DNA of 64,000 bases, taken from the NCBI GenBank assembly GCA_964035575.1, contig OZ037859.1, positions 1,488,001 to 1,552,000 on the forward strand, read 5' to 3'. This stretch comes from Rhynchopus sp. YZ270_cl-10 (Eukaryota; Euglenozoa; Diplonemea; Diplonemida; Diplonemidae). Below, piece after piece: positions 41,626 to 50,765 of this stretch. The notes under the pieces are model-generated. The model ran no database searches and had not been told where the DNA came from. It saw only the letters and a program-made list of their open reading frames with translations. Numbering within the stretch: the stretch's first letter is position 1; the number at the start of each line of letters is the position of its first letter. A program made the translations under genes and the position numbers.

Positions 41626-42079
41626 AGTTTGTTTGTGTGTTATTCTTCCTTCTGCTGATAAATAAAAATGTACTTTGTTATTTCAGAAAAAATTTTTTTT
41701 TTCTATTTTTTTATTGTATCTGATATTTTGTGTCTGAAAAAATATACAAATAAAACGGAAAAATTAAAAACAGAAGACAATGCTCGAGCGACACCTTTCT
41801 CTTTTATGGTGTCATAAAACGGGAGGGAAAAAGTAAAGATTGTTTGTTGTTTGCTTCCACACCGCTTCTGTTTCAGATGAAAGTTTTTTTTAAGGCTGTC
41901 CTTACAAGCGTATGCCAAAACGCTCGCCTCATGGGTGTGGACTTTTTTTTATAAAATATAAATTGAGTAGGGGAAAAAAAGCGGGGGAATGCGCAGAAGC
42001 ACTATTTTTTACGGGGATCATTTTGTCAAATACTACAACTACTAAAAAAATTTACTGTAAAAAATAATGATAAAAATTC
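41626..42079. other. AT-rich spacer with Helitron-like promoter region
   Basis: Bases about 41,640-41,790 align with 40,835-41,045 upstream of the large Helitron (GATATTTTGTGTCTGA, AAAATATACAAAT, GGAAAAATT). No gene is visible in the rest. Confidence 0.5.
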
Positions 42080-42445
42080 CTAAAAATATTCTTCATCATC
42101 ATCGTCATCATCTTCTGGAAGTGGGATGGGGGTGGTGACCTGGGGTGCGGTAACCTGGGGTGTGGTAACCTGGGGTGTGGTAACCTGGGGGGTGGTCACC
42201 AGGGGGCTTTTTTTCTTGTAATTCCTCCTGGGTTTTGGAGATTTTTCCTCGTGCACTTTGACGTGGTTATTAAGTGCAGATAAGGTTTCGCAAACCTTCT
42301 TGCACGTTTCACAAACCCATACTCCTCTCCTCGCTGGAGTACGAGTACGAGTTGGGGGGGCCTGAGGGGCCTCCGGTGTTGTGGGGGTCTCAAGTGTGGG
42401 CGTCTCAAGTGTGGGGGTCTCAGGTGTTATAGCCTCCTGAGACAT
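42080..42445 (-). CDS. Small C2H2 zinc-finger protein
   Basis: 121 aa. Residues 1-37 are Thr/Pro repeats (TPETPTLETPTLETPTTPE). One classical C2H2 finger follows: VCETCKKVCETLSALNNHVK then VH, with C45-x2-C48-x12-H61-x3-H65. After a basic stretch (KSPKPRRNYKKKSP) come five VTTPQ-type pentapeptides coded by a 15-bp tandem repeat, then a run of Asp/Glu. It probably binds nucleic acid. It lies head to tail upstream of the Rep-only gene and downstream of a coiled-coil gene, all on the - strand, so the three may form a cluster of element-associated genes. Base composition is AT-richer than the host cluster. Confidence 0.65.
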   Translation of the reverse strand: MSQEAITPETPTLETPTLETPTTPEAPQAPPTRTRTPARRGVWVCETCKKVCETLSALNNHVKVHEEKSPKPRRNYKKKSPLVTTPQVTTPQVTTPQVTAPQVTTPIPLPEDDDDDDEEYF

Positions 42446-42500
42446 CCTCGAATTGCGCTGTGATTATTATTTGTATCAGTTGAATAAAACCAAATAGTCA

Positions 42501-42911
42501 TTATACCTTTGGTGTATCAACCCTCCTCCTCTTGTTTTGGTGGTTAACGATGTGTTCAATCGCACGTTCATGCTGTGTTAAGAAGAATTTAAAAGTAATA
42601 ACTGTAATATTACATACCAGTGATGTGTAGAAGCTGTGGGCTGAACGGATCATGTTATGAGCTTCTGTGAGTTGCCTGCACATTTCTTTAGTTTTCTCCA
42701 TCTGGATATGTAGATCCGTGATCAGACCCGCAAGACTATCATCAACCGGCTCATTAAGCACATTGTTTCTGATAACGTCATCCGGGAGCTCATCATCCGG
42801 CTGTGAATTAGGCCCTTCTTCAGTTGGAGTAGGAAGGAGCATCGGGGCTTCCGCAAGGAGATTGGTGGACTGCAAATCATCACTCCACGGTGTCGGTTTC
42901 TTGGGGTCCAT
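42501..42911 (-). CDS. Small coiled-coil protein with basic tail, one intron
   Basis: Exons 42,911-42,618 and 42,572-42,501 give 121 aa. The intron (42,573-42,617, 45 nt, GTATGT...ACACAG on the - strand) is a multiple of three without a stop, so an unspliced 136-aa product is also possible. The N-terminal half is acidic and Pro-rich (LPTPTEEGPNSQPDDELPDD). The middle (LITDLHIQMEKTKEMCRQL then TEAHNMIRSAH) is a probable coiled coil. The tail HIVNHQNKRRRVDTPKV ends in an SV40-like nuclear signal. Layout and intron position resemble the gene at 62.5 kb (acidic start, coiled coil, tiny intron, basic end). Function unknown. Confidence 0.6.
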   Translation of the reverse strand: MDPKKPTPWSDDLQSTNLLAEAPMLLPTPTEEGPNSQPDDELPDDVIRNNVLNEPVDDSLAGLITDLHIQMEKTKEMCRQLTEAHNMIRSAHSFYTSLVCNITVITFKFFLTQHERAIEHIVNHQNKRRRVDTPKV

Positions 42912-43189
42912 GTTGTTGTTTTTGTTTGTGTCGTAGGATTTTCTGGGGAGGGGAATGAATAAGAGAAATATATTAAGTAGGACCTACCAAAAAAATGGTA
43001 TCTCCTGGGCTACAGACCACAAATCTAATTCATCTCCATCCATCTAATGCCTGAATTAAATTTGGTTAAAGGGTAAGGTGGCATTCCCTCCTACATACAT
43101 CCCACACCGCAGGGAAACACCAATACATATACAACTACCCAGTCAACTCGTAAACCTGTGTAGTCAATTTTGCTGTTTTTACAGTGTTT
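42912..43189. other. Spacer
   Basis: AT-rich, no gene seen; the leader of the - strand coiled-coil gene probably lies at its left edge. Confidence 0.4.
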
Positions 43190-43530
43190 TCTATTGGTGA
43201 GTGAGTTTGTAGGAGTGCCGTCACCATAGGAATAGTAATCTGAACATATATTAGCAATATTGTGTATACTGTGTATACTGTGTATACTGTGTATACTGTG
43301 TATACTGTGTATACTGTGTATACTGTGTATACTGTGTATACCTGCAACCCATGCCTTTTATGGTTGGTCAGTGAGTCTGTAGGAGTGCCGTCACCATAGG
43401 AATAGTAATCTGAACATATATTAGCAATATTTTGTTGTTGTTGAGTTTGCGGGTTTGCAGAATATACTGTGTATACTGTGTATACTGTGTATACTGTGTA
43501 TACTGTGTATACTGTAGTTTTTTAGCAATA
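43190..43530 (-). repeat. Two diverged satellite units, reverse orientation
   Basis: Two copies of the block GTAGGAGTGCCGTCACCATA are each followed by an AATATTG-type stretch and runs of TATACTGTG. These are the reverse complement of the units in the large array at 50.8-55.3 kb. They are separated by CTGCAACCCATGCCTTTTAT and bounded by a short GTTTGCGGGTTTGCAG. Confidence 0.85.
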
Positions 43531-44497
43531 TTATATTTACTATTACGGGTTTGCAGGGCGTTCGCTATCGCCATCGTTTTTTCCTGATCGTGGCGAAATA
43601 CCAAAAACCCCGAAATTTTCGTTTTTTTACTGGTGCTTAAAATAGGTCAAAAAAATTTTTCCCGCCGGAGAGAAGTTAGTTCGTGGGGTGAATGGTCAAA
43701 AAAAATTTGCGATTTGCGCGTGATCCCTTCCCCAGCACAAGTGATATTACAGCTGAACTTTCCTGATACTAAAACCAGCAAAACGATGGAGAATTTCATC
43801 AATCCCCCCTCACTGAGGGTCTCTTTGTGTTGTTTAATCAAACAGATGTACAAGAGAGAGGCATCCGTCATATGAGACTTCATCCTTATTTTGATTATTT
43901 TCAACTCTCTGCCATTGAAGGTAGAGTTGACACGAGCAGTGACACCTTCTATAACAGGGGGTACGGTGCACCTTCAGCAGACTGCAGGATTGAGGAGCGA
44001 GCGGGAGTGCTGGGGAAACTTCCTCTCACGGCAGGCGGGTTTGCGGATGATTTTGAGTACAGTGGACACCCCTCTGCGACCCCCCCTCCGGGGGGGTCTA
44101 CAGGGTGGTGGGGAGAAATCTCTCTCTCTCTTTTTTTTTTTTTTTTTTCCCCTTTTTTTATTTATTTATTTATTTATACAGGGTTTCGCCCCGGTGGGGC
44201 GAAGCCCTGGGGCGAAATAAAATGTCATTTTTTCAGGAAAAGATTTTTTTAACGAAAAAAAATATTTTTCGCCCCGGGGCGAACGCCCTGCGGGTTTGCT
44301 ATTGTATGGAAATATTATTGGGTGTGTCCAGGGGTAAACACTCAGCAGAGTAAGTATGTAAGCACACTCACAGAACAGACTGGCAAAGTGTATCTCTTTT
44401 TACCTCACACTCCCCTCTTGTTTTTGTAAACCACCCAGGCACCCTTCATCCTCCATACCCAAACACCACAGCCTAACACACATTTTTTGAACACAAC
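43531..44497. other. Non-coding region with GC-rich palindromes
   Basis: No convincing gene. Within T-rich DNA lie CCCCCCCTCCGGGGGGG-like sequence near 44,085, TTCGCCCC-GG-TGGGGCGAA (44,185-44,203) followed by another GGGGCGAA, and the perfect 16-bp palindrome TTCGCCCCGGGGCGAA (44,268-44,283). Their shared TTCGCCCC arms suggest ends of a short inverted-repeat element or a structured RNA. Confidence 0.5.
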
Positions 44498-45163
44498 ATG
44501 AACACACTATTAGAAGGCAAAGTGATAGAAGCAAGAGACCCTGGAAACCGTGCCCAGCTTGTTGCATTCCATTTTTCAGAAACATGTGAAACGAAAGGAC
44601 GAACAGCATATCTTCAAGGAACCCTTGGAAATAGGCCACTGAATGTGTGCATACTATTTCACAGAGGGAAATGTAAGTCACAGAAGACGTGCCGTCAACT
44701 ACATGTCAGTCCAGATGCTGTGGACAGACTTCGCGATGAAATGGCGGGCCAGTGCTGCGCACTTCATTCCGGAAAATGGGTCAGCAAAAAATGCGTCATG
44801 TTGAAGGGAAAGGACAATATAGCATTGCTCTCTGTGAGCAATTTCAGCAGTACAAGAGGTTTGGAGGAGCTTTTGCGCCGGGGGGACAAGATTATTGTAC
44901 AAAAGAACAGGATTTGTGGGCTGAACAAATTGAAGAGATGCAAATGGGGGGAGCGTTGTATCAACATCCATATATGCCGAGAACTTGACCTGGAGAACCT
45001 TGCATCATTCTGCCCTTCCAGTACTTGCTCCAGCAGTGAATCCTATGCAGACACCTGGCAGGAATGCACATCGAGCAGCAAATCTAGTGTTGATACCCTA
45101 TCTCCCTCAGCATCTGAAATAACCTTCATGGCACTGAACAGGTTTGCTGCACACTGGGTTTAA
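44498..45163 (+). CDS. Paired CCCH zinc-finger protein
   Basis: 221 aa. Two C-x7-C-x5-C-x3-H fingers are intact: VCILFHRGKCKSQKTCRQLH (C51, C59, C65, H69) and ICGLNKLKRCKWGERCINIH (C140, C148, C154, H158). Between them is a conserved-looking stretch with QCCALHSG and STRGLEELLRRGD. Fingers of this spacing usually bind RNA. I recall the same two-finger layout, with the CKWG(x)nC(x)nIH(x)CRE ending, in kinetoplastid proteins of unknown role. The C-terminus is a Ser-rich tail. It starts after an A/C-rich leader, and AATAAATAAA follows the stop. It lies 190 bp upstream of the next gene on the same strand. Confidence 0.75.
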   Translation: MNTLLEGKVIEARDPGNRAQLVAFHFSETCETKGRTAYLQGTLGNRPLNVCILFHRGKCKSQKTCRQLHVSPDAVDRLRDEMAGQCCALHSGKWVSKKCVMLKGKDNIALLSVSNFSSTRGLEELLRRGDKIIVQKNRICGLNKLKRCKWGERCINIHICRELDLENLASFCPSSTCSSSESYADTWQECTSSSKSSVDTLSPSASEITFMALNRFAAHWV

Positions 45164-45356
45164 TAAATAAAAACCAAGACAAAAGAAAACAAAAATAAAG
45201 AACACTCCAAATTAAATAATATTGCAACCCATCCCAATTATTACTTATCCCTCCATCTGTTTTTCTTGTATTCTTTAAGTTTTTATTGTCTTACTCAACG
45301 GACTAACACATCACAGGCCACTACTACAAATATACTGTCAACACAACAAGAACACA
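45164..45356. other. Spacer with poly(A)-signal-like sequence
   Basis: AATAAATAAA immediately after the stop of the CCCH gene, then AT-rich leader of the next gene. Confidence 0.4.
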
Positions 45357-46589
45357 ATGAGCTCAGTAGATTCTGTTCAGCAGTATTCTGTCATATCAAC
45401 AGCAGGAGGCAGCATAGGAAACACAGACTCAGACTTTGAACCCAGCGGTTGCTTCAACATCACTGACATTACAGGACCCACCAATCCAGTGGAGCGAGGA
45501 TACGCATCAGTTCTGCTGAATGGCTTACAACTTATACGTTGCAACCTCCCGCTCCCAGGGAAAGAAGAAACACTCACAGTGTCAGCTAATGAAGACATAA
45601 ACATCACTGGGGAAAAGGGCGGGCTTGGCCTTGACGCTCTCTTTATCACAACTCATGATCCGCTTCCTGGGAGTGCATGGAATGCAACCCTGAAATGTAC
45701 CTGTGAAGGCCGTGAGGACTTTGAAGTTGATCTTGGGAACCTCGTGCAATCTCAAGATGCATCACACTCTGGCCACTACATTGCATACCACCCAACTACA
45801 TTCACAGTGAAGGTTCAACACATGCCAATTGACAATGTGAAGCAAGGGTCCGCAGAGAGGCAACTTGTTAAAGAGGTCAGAGCTATTTTGGAAAACCCAC
45901 GGCTGAATGTGTGCAGAGGTTCTCTGGGGTCTATTGTGCTGAGCAACAAAGCGAAGGAGAGTCCACTCTACGACAACGTTGTGGGGAAATGCTACGGTGG
46001 TGCCTGGCAGGAATTTCTCAGGGCCCATCCTGAGGACTTCTCTCTGTTCCACTATTCTGATGAGGATATTGTTGAAAATTGTCTTGCTCCACAGATAAAA
46101 AAGTCTGATGCACGTGTCTGCCTCTTTGGAACACCGCTCTCTTCAGTGCGCGAAATAGACAAGTCTAGAAGCAAAGTCCAACGTGAAGATGAGGAAAATC
46201 TTAAAAAGGCCCTGCTAGGAATGCTCTCTGAAGGCCCCATGTCCCAGAAGGAGCTGTTGCAGAAGTTGAATGGATTTGAAGTGTTCACAAACTCTCTATT
46301 CCCAAGCCACTCTCTTCTCATGCGGTTTCTCTCCAGACACGATAAAACATTTGTGTGGACAGCAGGGCCCGACCAGCCTACGCGTATTGGCCTGGCTTCT
46401 TCTGATAGAATTCTCTGCCACGAAAGTCAGAACTATATAAAACCTAGCACAAGTAGCACATCTCAGAAGCACAGCCTACCTCGTTTTCTTAATCAGCACA
46501 TAGGGTTCAACATGAAGCCAACTTCTCAACAGCAGCCAGTGTACCGACATGATCCATACAGCACCGTGCCATTCTACTATTCCCAATAA
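45357..46589 (+). CDS. Protein with two winged-helix-like segments, unknown
   Basis: 410 aa. The N-terminal 150 residues are mixed beta-like sequence. Residues about 165-230 (QLVKEVRAILENPRLNVCRG, then SLGSIVLSNK and GAWQEFLRAHPEDFSLF) have the helix-helix-strand pattern of an OST-HTH/LOTUS-type winged helix. Residues about 280-345 (LKKALLGMLSEGPMSQKELL then QKLNGFEVF and FLSRHDKTFVW) look like a second one. LOTUS domains bind RNA or RNA helicases in RNA-granule proteins; the assignment here is by pattern only. The tail is Ser/Gln/Tyr-rich. With the CCCH gene just upstream it may form an RNA-related pair. AT-rich codons resemble the CCCH gene more than the GC-rich cluster at 3-29 kb. Confidence 0.6.
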   Translation: MSSVDSVQQYSVISTAGGSIGNTDSDFEPSGCFNITDITGPTNPVERGYASVLLNGLQLIRCNLPLPGKEETLTVSANEDINITGEKGGLGLDALFITTHDPLPGSAWNATLKCTCEGREDFEVDLGNLVQSQDASHSGHYIAYHPTTFTVKVQHMPIDNVKQGSAERQLVKEVRAILENPRLNVCRGSLGSIVLSNKAKESPLYDNVVGKCYGGAWQEFLRAHPEDFSLFHYSDEDIVENCLAPQIKKSDARVCLFGTPLSSVREIDKSRSKVQREDEENLKKALLGMLSEGPMSQKELLQKLNGFEVFTNSLFPSHSLLMRFLSRHDKTFVWTAGPDQPTRIGLASSDRILCHESQNYIKPSTSSTSQKHSLPRFLNQHIGFNMKPTSQQQPVYRHDPYSTVPFYYSQ

Positions 46590-47106
46590 TATGTAACTAC
46601 ACCAGTTCCGCAAACCCAGATGACCAGTCACCCATATGTGAACCCCTCTCCCTACCTACCCTCACATAAAAAAAAGAAGAAAAAAAAGAAAGAAATCAAA
46701 TAAAGAAGGATGCAAAGAGAGAAAAAAAGAAATAAAGAGCTTGCACTGTTTCACAAAAATGAAGGAAAAAAGAAAAAAAGTGATATCTCCCCCACTCCCT
46801 CTGCTTAGACATAGTTTTTTACCTTCCCCCAGCCAAGAAACAACAACACATCACACCACAGCTCACCAGAGAACCACAACTTCATGTGTACAAGGGCAGT
46901 ATACATTCACACTCTCTCGGTTTCTAGGCTTCTAGGGAAAGGTTCTAGGCACTCCCGTGGTGTTACTCACCCACAAACCCACGCAAACCCAAAAGGCATG
47001 AGGCAATGTCCTCAGAATCCTCCACTGACCCCCCCAGTCCTCTCATTTGCAAGTCTCCACACCTCTCACCACAGGAACACCTAAGACAACACACGGGGGG
47101 GTTGTA
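46590..47106. other. A-rich 3' region and spacer
   Basis: Runs of AAAGAAAA and AATAAAG after the stop, then CA-rich sequence with direct repeats of CACACC type. No gene seen. Confidence 0.5.
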
Positions 47107-47165
47107 ATTTATGGACAGATTTTACGGATATTCTGTCCATAAATTTGGTTCTGTCCATAAAAGCT
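47107..47165 (+). repeat. Dispersed hairpin repeat, partial copy D
   Basis: Carries three TATGGACAGA / TCTGTCCATAAA motifs and TTCTGTCCATAAAAGC as in copies A-C but lacks the other landmarks. It lies 245 bp upstream of the actin start. Confidence 0.7.
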
Positions 47166-47409
47166 CAATTTTTGCATTCGGAAAATTTTCCAGGATTTTG
47201 CCTTTTTTTTGGTGCACATGGTGTTTTCTCTTGGTTTTCTGGTTTCTCGCTGGGTTTGGAGGTCCCTGCTGTGTGTGTGTGGGTTGTGGCCCTGACCGTG
47301 AACCACCCACCCTACGTGGCCCACCCCCCAAACCCCCCCACCACAAGTATATACCCACAGACTCAAACCACAGAACAACACATACCCTTAAACACGTACA
47401 AACTTCAAC
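47166..47409. promoter_or_regulatory. Actin upstream region
   Basis: CA-rich leader with several AG sites (CCACAAG, CCCACAG, CCACAG) within 70 bases of the ATG, in keeping with acceptor sites before other genes here. TATATA lies at about 47,348. No defined promoter element can be proven. Confidence 0.3.
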
Positions 47410-48583
47410 ATGGATGATGACCAGCAAGCAATCGTCTGTGACAATGGGTCTGGGATGGTGAAGGCAGGTTTCGCAGGAGACGATGCCCCGAGGTCCGTGT
47501 TTCCGTCCATTGTTGGAAGGCCAAAGACTGCTGCAGCAATGATGGGAACGGCAAAGAAGGAAGCCTATATTGGTGACGACGCACAGTCCAAGCGTGGTAT
47601 TCTGCTGATCAAGTATCCGATTGAGCATGGTATCATCACAAACTGGGATGACATGGAAAAGATCTGGCACCACACCTTCTTCAACGAGCTCCGTGTTGCA
47701 CCTGAGGATCACCCTGTGCTTCTCACAGAAGCGCCCATGAACCCAAAGGCCAACCGTGAAAAGATGACACAGATCATGTTTGAGACGTTCAACAGCCCTG
47801 CAATGTACGTTGGGATCCAGGCGGTGCTGTCCCTGTACTCGTCTGGACGCACAACAGGAATTGTTCTTGACTCAGGAGATGGTGTGACCCACACAGTTCC
47901 CATCTACGAGGGGTACTCTCTGCCACACGCCGTGCTTCGTATTGACATGGCTGGAAGAGACATGACAGACTGGATGATTAAGCTTCTGACAGAACGTGGT
48001 AACAGCTTTGTCACCTCTGCAGAGCGCGAGATTGTGCGTGATGTGAAAGAAAAGCTCGCCTACGTTGCCTTGGTATGCATATTTTTTACAGGAAAAAGAA
48101 AACCCAAAAACCCACCAGGACTTTGACGAGGAGATGTCCCTGGCCTCGTCATCATCGTCGTTGGAAAAGGACTACGAGCTTCCCGATGGACAGGTGATCA
48201 CAGTGGGCTCAGAGAGATTCCGTTGCCCTGAGGCACTCTTCAAGCCACAGTTCATTGGGCTTGAGGCAAATGGCATCCATGAGACGGTGTACAACTCCAT
48301 CATGAAGTGTGACATCGATGTGCGTAAGGACTTGTACGCCAACATTGTTCTCTCAGGAGGAACTACCATGTACGAGGGGCTTGCAGACCGTCTTTCCAAG
48401 GAAGTCACAAACCTGGCACCAAACAGCATGAAGATCAAGGTTGTTGCCCCACCGGAGAGAAAGTACTCTGTGTGGATTGGAGGGTCTATTCTCTCTTCCC
48501 TTTCCACCTTTGCGTCCATGTGGGTAAAGAAGGAGGAGTATGATGAGAGTGGCCCAGGGATTGTTCATAAGAAGTGCTTCTAG
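47410..48583 (+). CDS. Actin
   Basis: Exons 47,410-48,072 and 48,119-48,583 give 375 aa, the standard length. Conventional actin throughout: [61 protein letters not shown] (nucleotide loop), [17 protein letters not shown], and the C-terminus [10 protein letters not shown]. Actin polymerises with ATP to build filaments. The intron (46 nt, GTATGC...CACCAG, phase 0) falls after KLAYVAL, where the reading returns to DFDEEM as expected, and is a clean proof of the tiny-intron class. The insert [12 protein letters not shown] in the DNase-loop region is a mild lineage difference. Codon use is less GC-biased than in the left-hand cluster. Confidence 0.98.
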
Positions 48584-49189
48584 TCATAAAAAACGACAAA
48601 TGAATACAAAAAATTTAAAATAAAAAATGCAAAATAAAAATCAAGACAAAACAAAAAAAACAAATACAAACTTTCGGGGTGTTGGGGATAGGGTTATTGC
48701 GAGAACTTGCCTGTAGTGTGGATTTTTTTTATTTGATTGTACTGTATATTCCGTCGTATGCGGCAAAAATTACAAATGATACAAACAAAAAAGCAAAATT
48801 TAATATATTTTTAACACAAATAAAACCAAAATAATAAAAGGAGACATGAATACAAAAGAAAATAAGACAGCAAACAAAAAAAACACCAAAGCAGAAACAA
48901 AAGCAAAAAACAAAACCAAAAAGTGAAAAAATAAAAAAGAAACATACTATTTTCCCTGTTAAGCTTGAAACACCCATAAACCCCAACACACACTACACAG
49001 AAACAATAATACCTCTGTCCAACACATACTAACAATAACAGAAACTAATCTACCTCTTTCCAAGCCTCCATAGCATTCATCAATACCCTCTGCTACCTTC
49101 TCTCACAAACCTTTGCGCATAATATATAACATGCACAAAAGACAAGAAAACCTATACGGTTATTATAGAATATTTTCGGCAGTCTATAT
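48584..49189. other. A-rich intergenic region
   Basis: About 600 bp of A-rich DNA with repeated AAAACAAAAA and AACAAAAAAAACACC strings. No gene. Confidence 0.6.
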
Positions 49190-49500
49190 GTTGGAAACAA
49201 CACTTTCTATGATGGCACTCCTACCAACCATAAGAGGCATGAGTATCAGGTATACATAGTATACACTGTATACACACCATACACTGTGTATACTTGTATA
49301 CACAGCAAACACAGTACTGATCATGGCCTATATGTTCCAAACTACATGTTCTATGGTGACGGCACTCCTACAAAATCACTGACCAACCATAAGAGGCATT
49401 AGTTGCAGGTTTACACACTGTACACAGTATACACAGTATACACAGTGATGGTCATAGCCTATATGTTCTATGATGAGGACACTCCTACAAACTCCAACCT
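49190..49500 (+). repeat. Diverged satellite units upstream of ARF
   Basis: Three decayed copies of the satellite block (GGCACTCCTAC, CTGACCAACCATAAGAGGC) are joined by TATACACAGTATACACAG stretches. They are in the same orientation as the big array. They end about 100 bp before the ARF start and so lie in its presumed promoter. Confidence 0.8.
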
Positions 49501-49596
49501 CACTGAACTGAGCCCATACCAACCCCCTCCGCTCACTCCACCCACTCCACCCACATATTACTACAGTAACACAAAAGTGACACATATATTTTCACC

Positions 49597-50268
49597 ATGG
49601 GTAACATTACCTCTGCACTGACAACTCTCTTTGCAGGGAAGAAGAATGTGAAGATGCTGATGGTGGGGCTCGATGCTTCTGGCAAGACCACTGTGCTGTA
49701 CAAGCTGAAGTTAGGGGATTTGATCACATCCATACCGACGATCGGGTTCAATGTGGAGACAGTGGAGTACAAGAACCTCAAGTTCACTATGTGGGACGTT
49801 GGTGGCCAGGACAAGCTGAGACCGCTGTGGCGCCACTACTTTGAGGGGACTGATGGCATTATATTTGTTGTTGACAGCAACGACAGGGACAGAATTTCTC
49901 TTGCACGTGATGAGCTGCACAAGCTGGCAACAGATGATGCCCTCCGTGATGCAACACTTCTTGTGCTTGCAAACAAACAGGATCTTCCAAAGGCGATGAC
50001 CCCAGCTGAAATGACTGACAAACTTGGGCTGCACTCTCTAAGGCTCCGGGAGTGGTACATCCAGGGAAGTTGCGCTGCAACTGGTGAAGGTTTGTATGAA
50101 GGACTTGACTGGCTGTCATCCTCCAGGGGACGACAAGACACATCTAGCCTGTCATGTCAATGTTTTCTTCAAATACAGAGATATGAAAACAAATGCTCCA
50201 ACAAAAACAAAAAAGGAATGTTCAATCAAACCCAATGCACCCGTATTTTTGCTTTATCACTTGTCTAA
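49597..50268 (+). CDS. ARF-family small GTPase with odd C-terminal tail
   Basis: 223 aa as read, no intron seen. Residues 1-175 are a canonical class I ARF: Gly2 for myristoylation, GLDASGKT (24-31), [14 protein letters not shown] (switch 1), [13 protein letters not shown] (67-71 core, switch 2), NKQD (126-129) and SCAATG (159-163). ARFs recruit coats and lipid enzymes to Golgi and other membranes when GTP-bound. Canonical ARFs end a few residues after DWLS, at about 181. Here the frame continues with about 45 extra Ser/Cys/Asn/Lys-rich residues unlike any ARF. Either an unrecognised 3' intron or a small shift moves the true end, or the tail is a lineage feature. I leave the end as read. Confidence 0.93.
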   Translation: MGNITSALTTLFAGKKNVKMLMVGLDASGKTTVLYKLKLGDLITSIPTIGFNVETVEYKNLKFTMWDVGGQDKLRPLWRHYFEGTDGIIFVVDSNDRDRISLARDELHKLATDDALRDATLLVLANKQDLPKAMTPAEMTDKLGLHSLRLREWYIQGSCAATGEGLYEGLDWLSSSRGRQDTSSLSCQCFLQIQRYENKCSNKNKKGMFNQTQCTRIFALSLV

Positions 50269-50469
50269 AATCTATTCCTTTATTCCTTCCATAATCTTTT
50301 GCCAACATACCCACACGCCAACATCAGCTTCTACTTTCCAACATCATACTACAACATGCAAATATACAAGGTGAGGAATTCTGACCGCCCTGCTTAATAG
50401 AGACTGAGATACAGTAGTGTATCACACATGTTGGACTGGTGCACAAGGGTTCTGGGGGAACCCCACGTA
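50269..50469. other. Short 3' spacer
   Basis: AT- and CA-rich, no gene seen. Confidence 0.4.
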
Positions 50470-50765
50470 CTATGAGTTTACACAGTAATTCCCTGTGTAT
50501 GACCCTGTAAGGGTACCCACAGACCTCAGTAGGCCAAGTAAATTGATGTCTACTATGTATTTTTGGGCCCACGACCACCATACTTTGACGCCATTGCTCC
50601 GATGAAGCCACTACAGTAAGCCATTTGAAAACATGTTTTTGGCCATTTTGGGATTTATGGACAGAAATGTTGACAAATCTGTCCATAAATTACGTTCTGT
50701 CCATAAAAGCCAGGATCCTGGCCAAAAATCCCTGTATTGAAAATACAGGGATTTTTGGCTTTGCT
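50470..50765 (+). repeat. Dispersed hairpin repeat, copy C
   Basis: Very close to copy B at 34.4 kb over the AGTAGGCCAAGTAAA, GCTCCGATGAAGCCACTACA and TGGACAGA parts. The terminal hairpin keeps the AATCCCTGTAT stem, while its outer pairs change to GCC/GGC. It is directly followed by the large satellite. Confidence 0.8.

Noticed and set aside
43633-44353. Frames of 80-140 codons overlapping each other
   Set aside because: They cross T-runs and GC palindromes, have no domain signal, and overlap in different frames.
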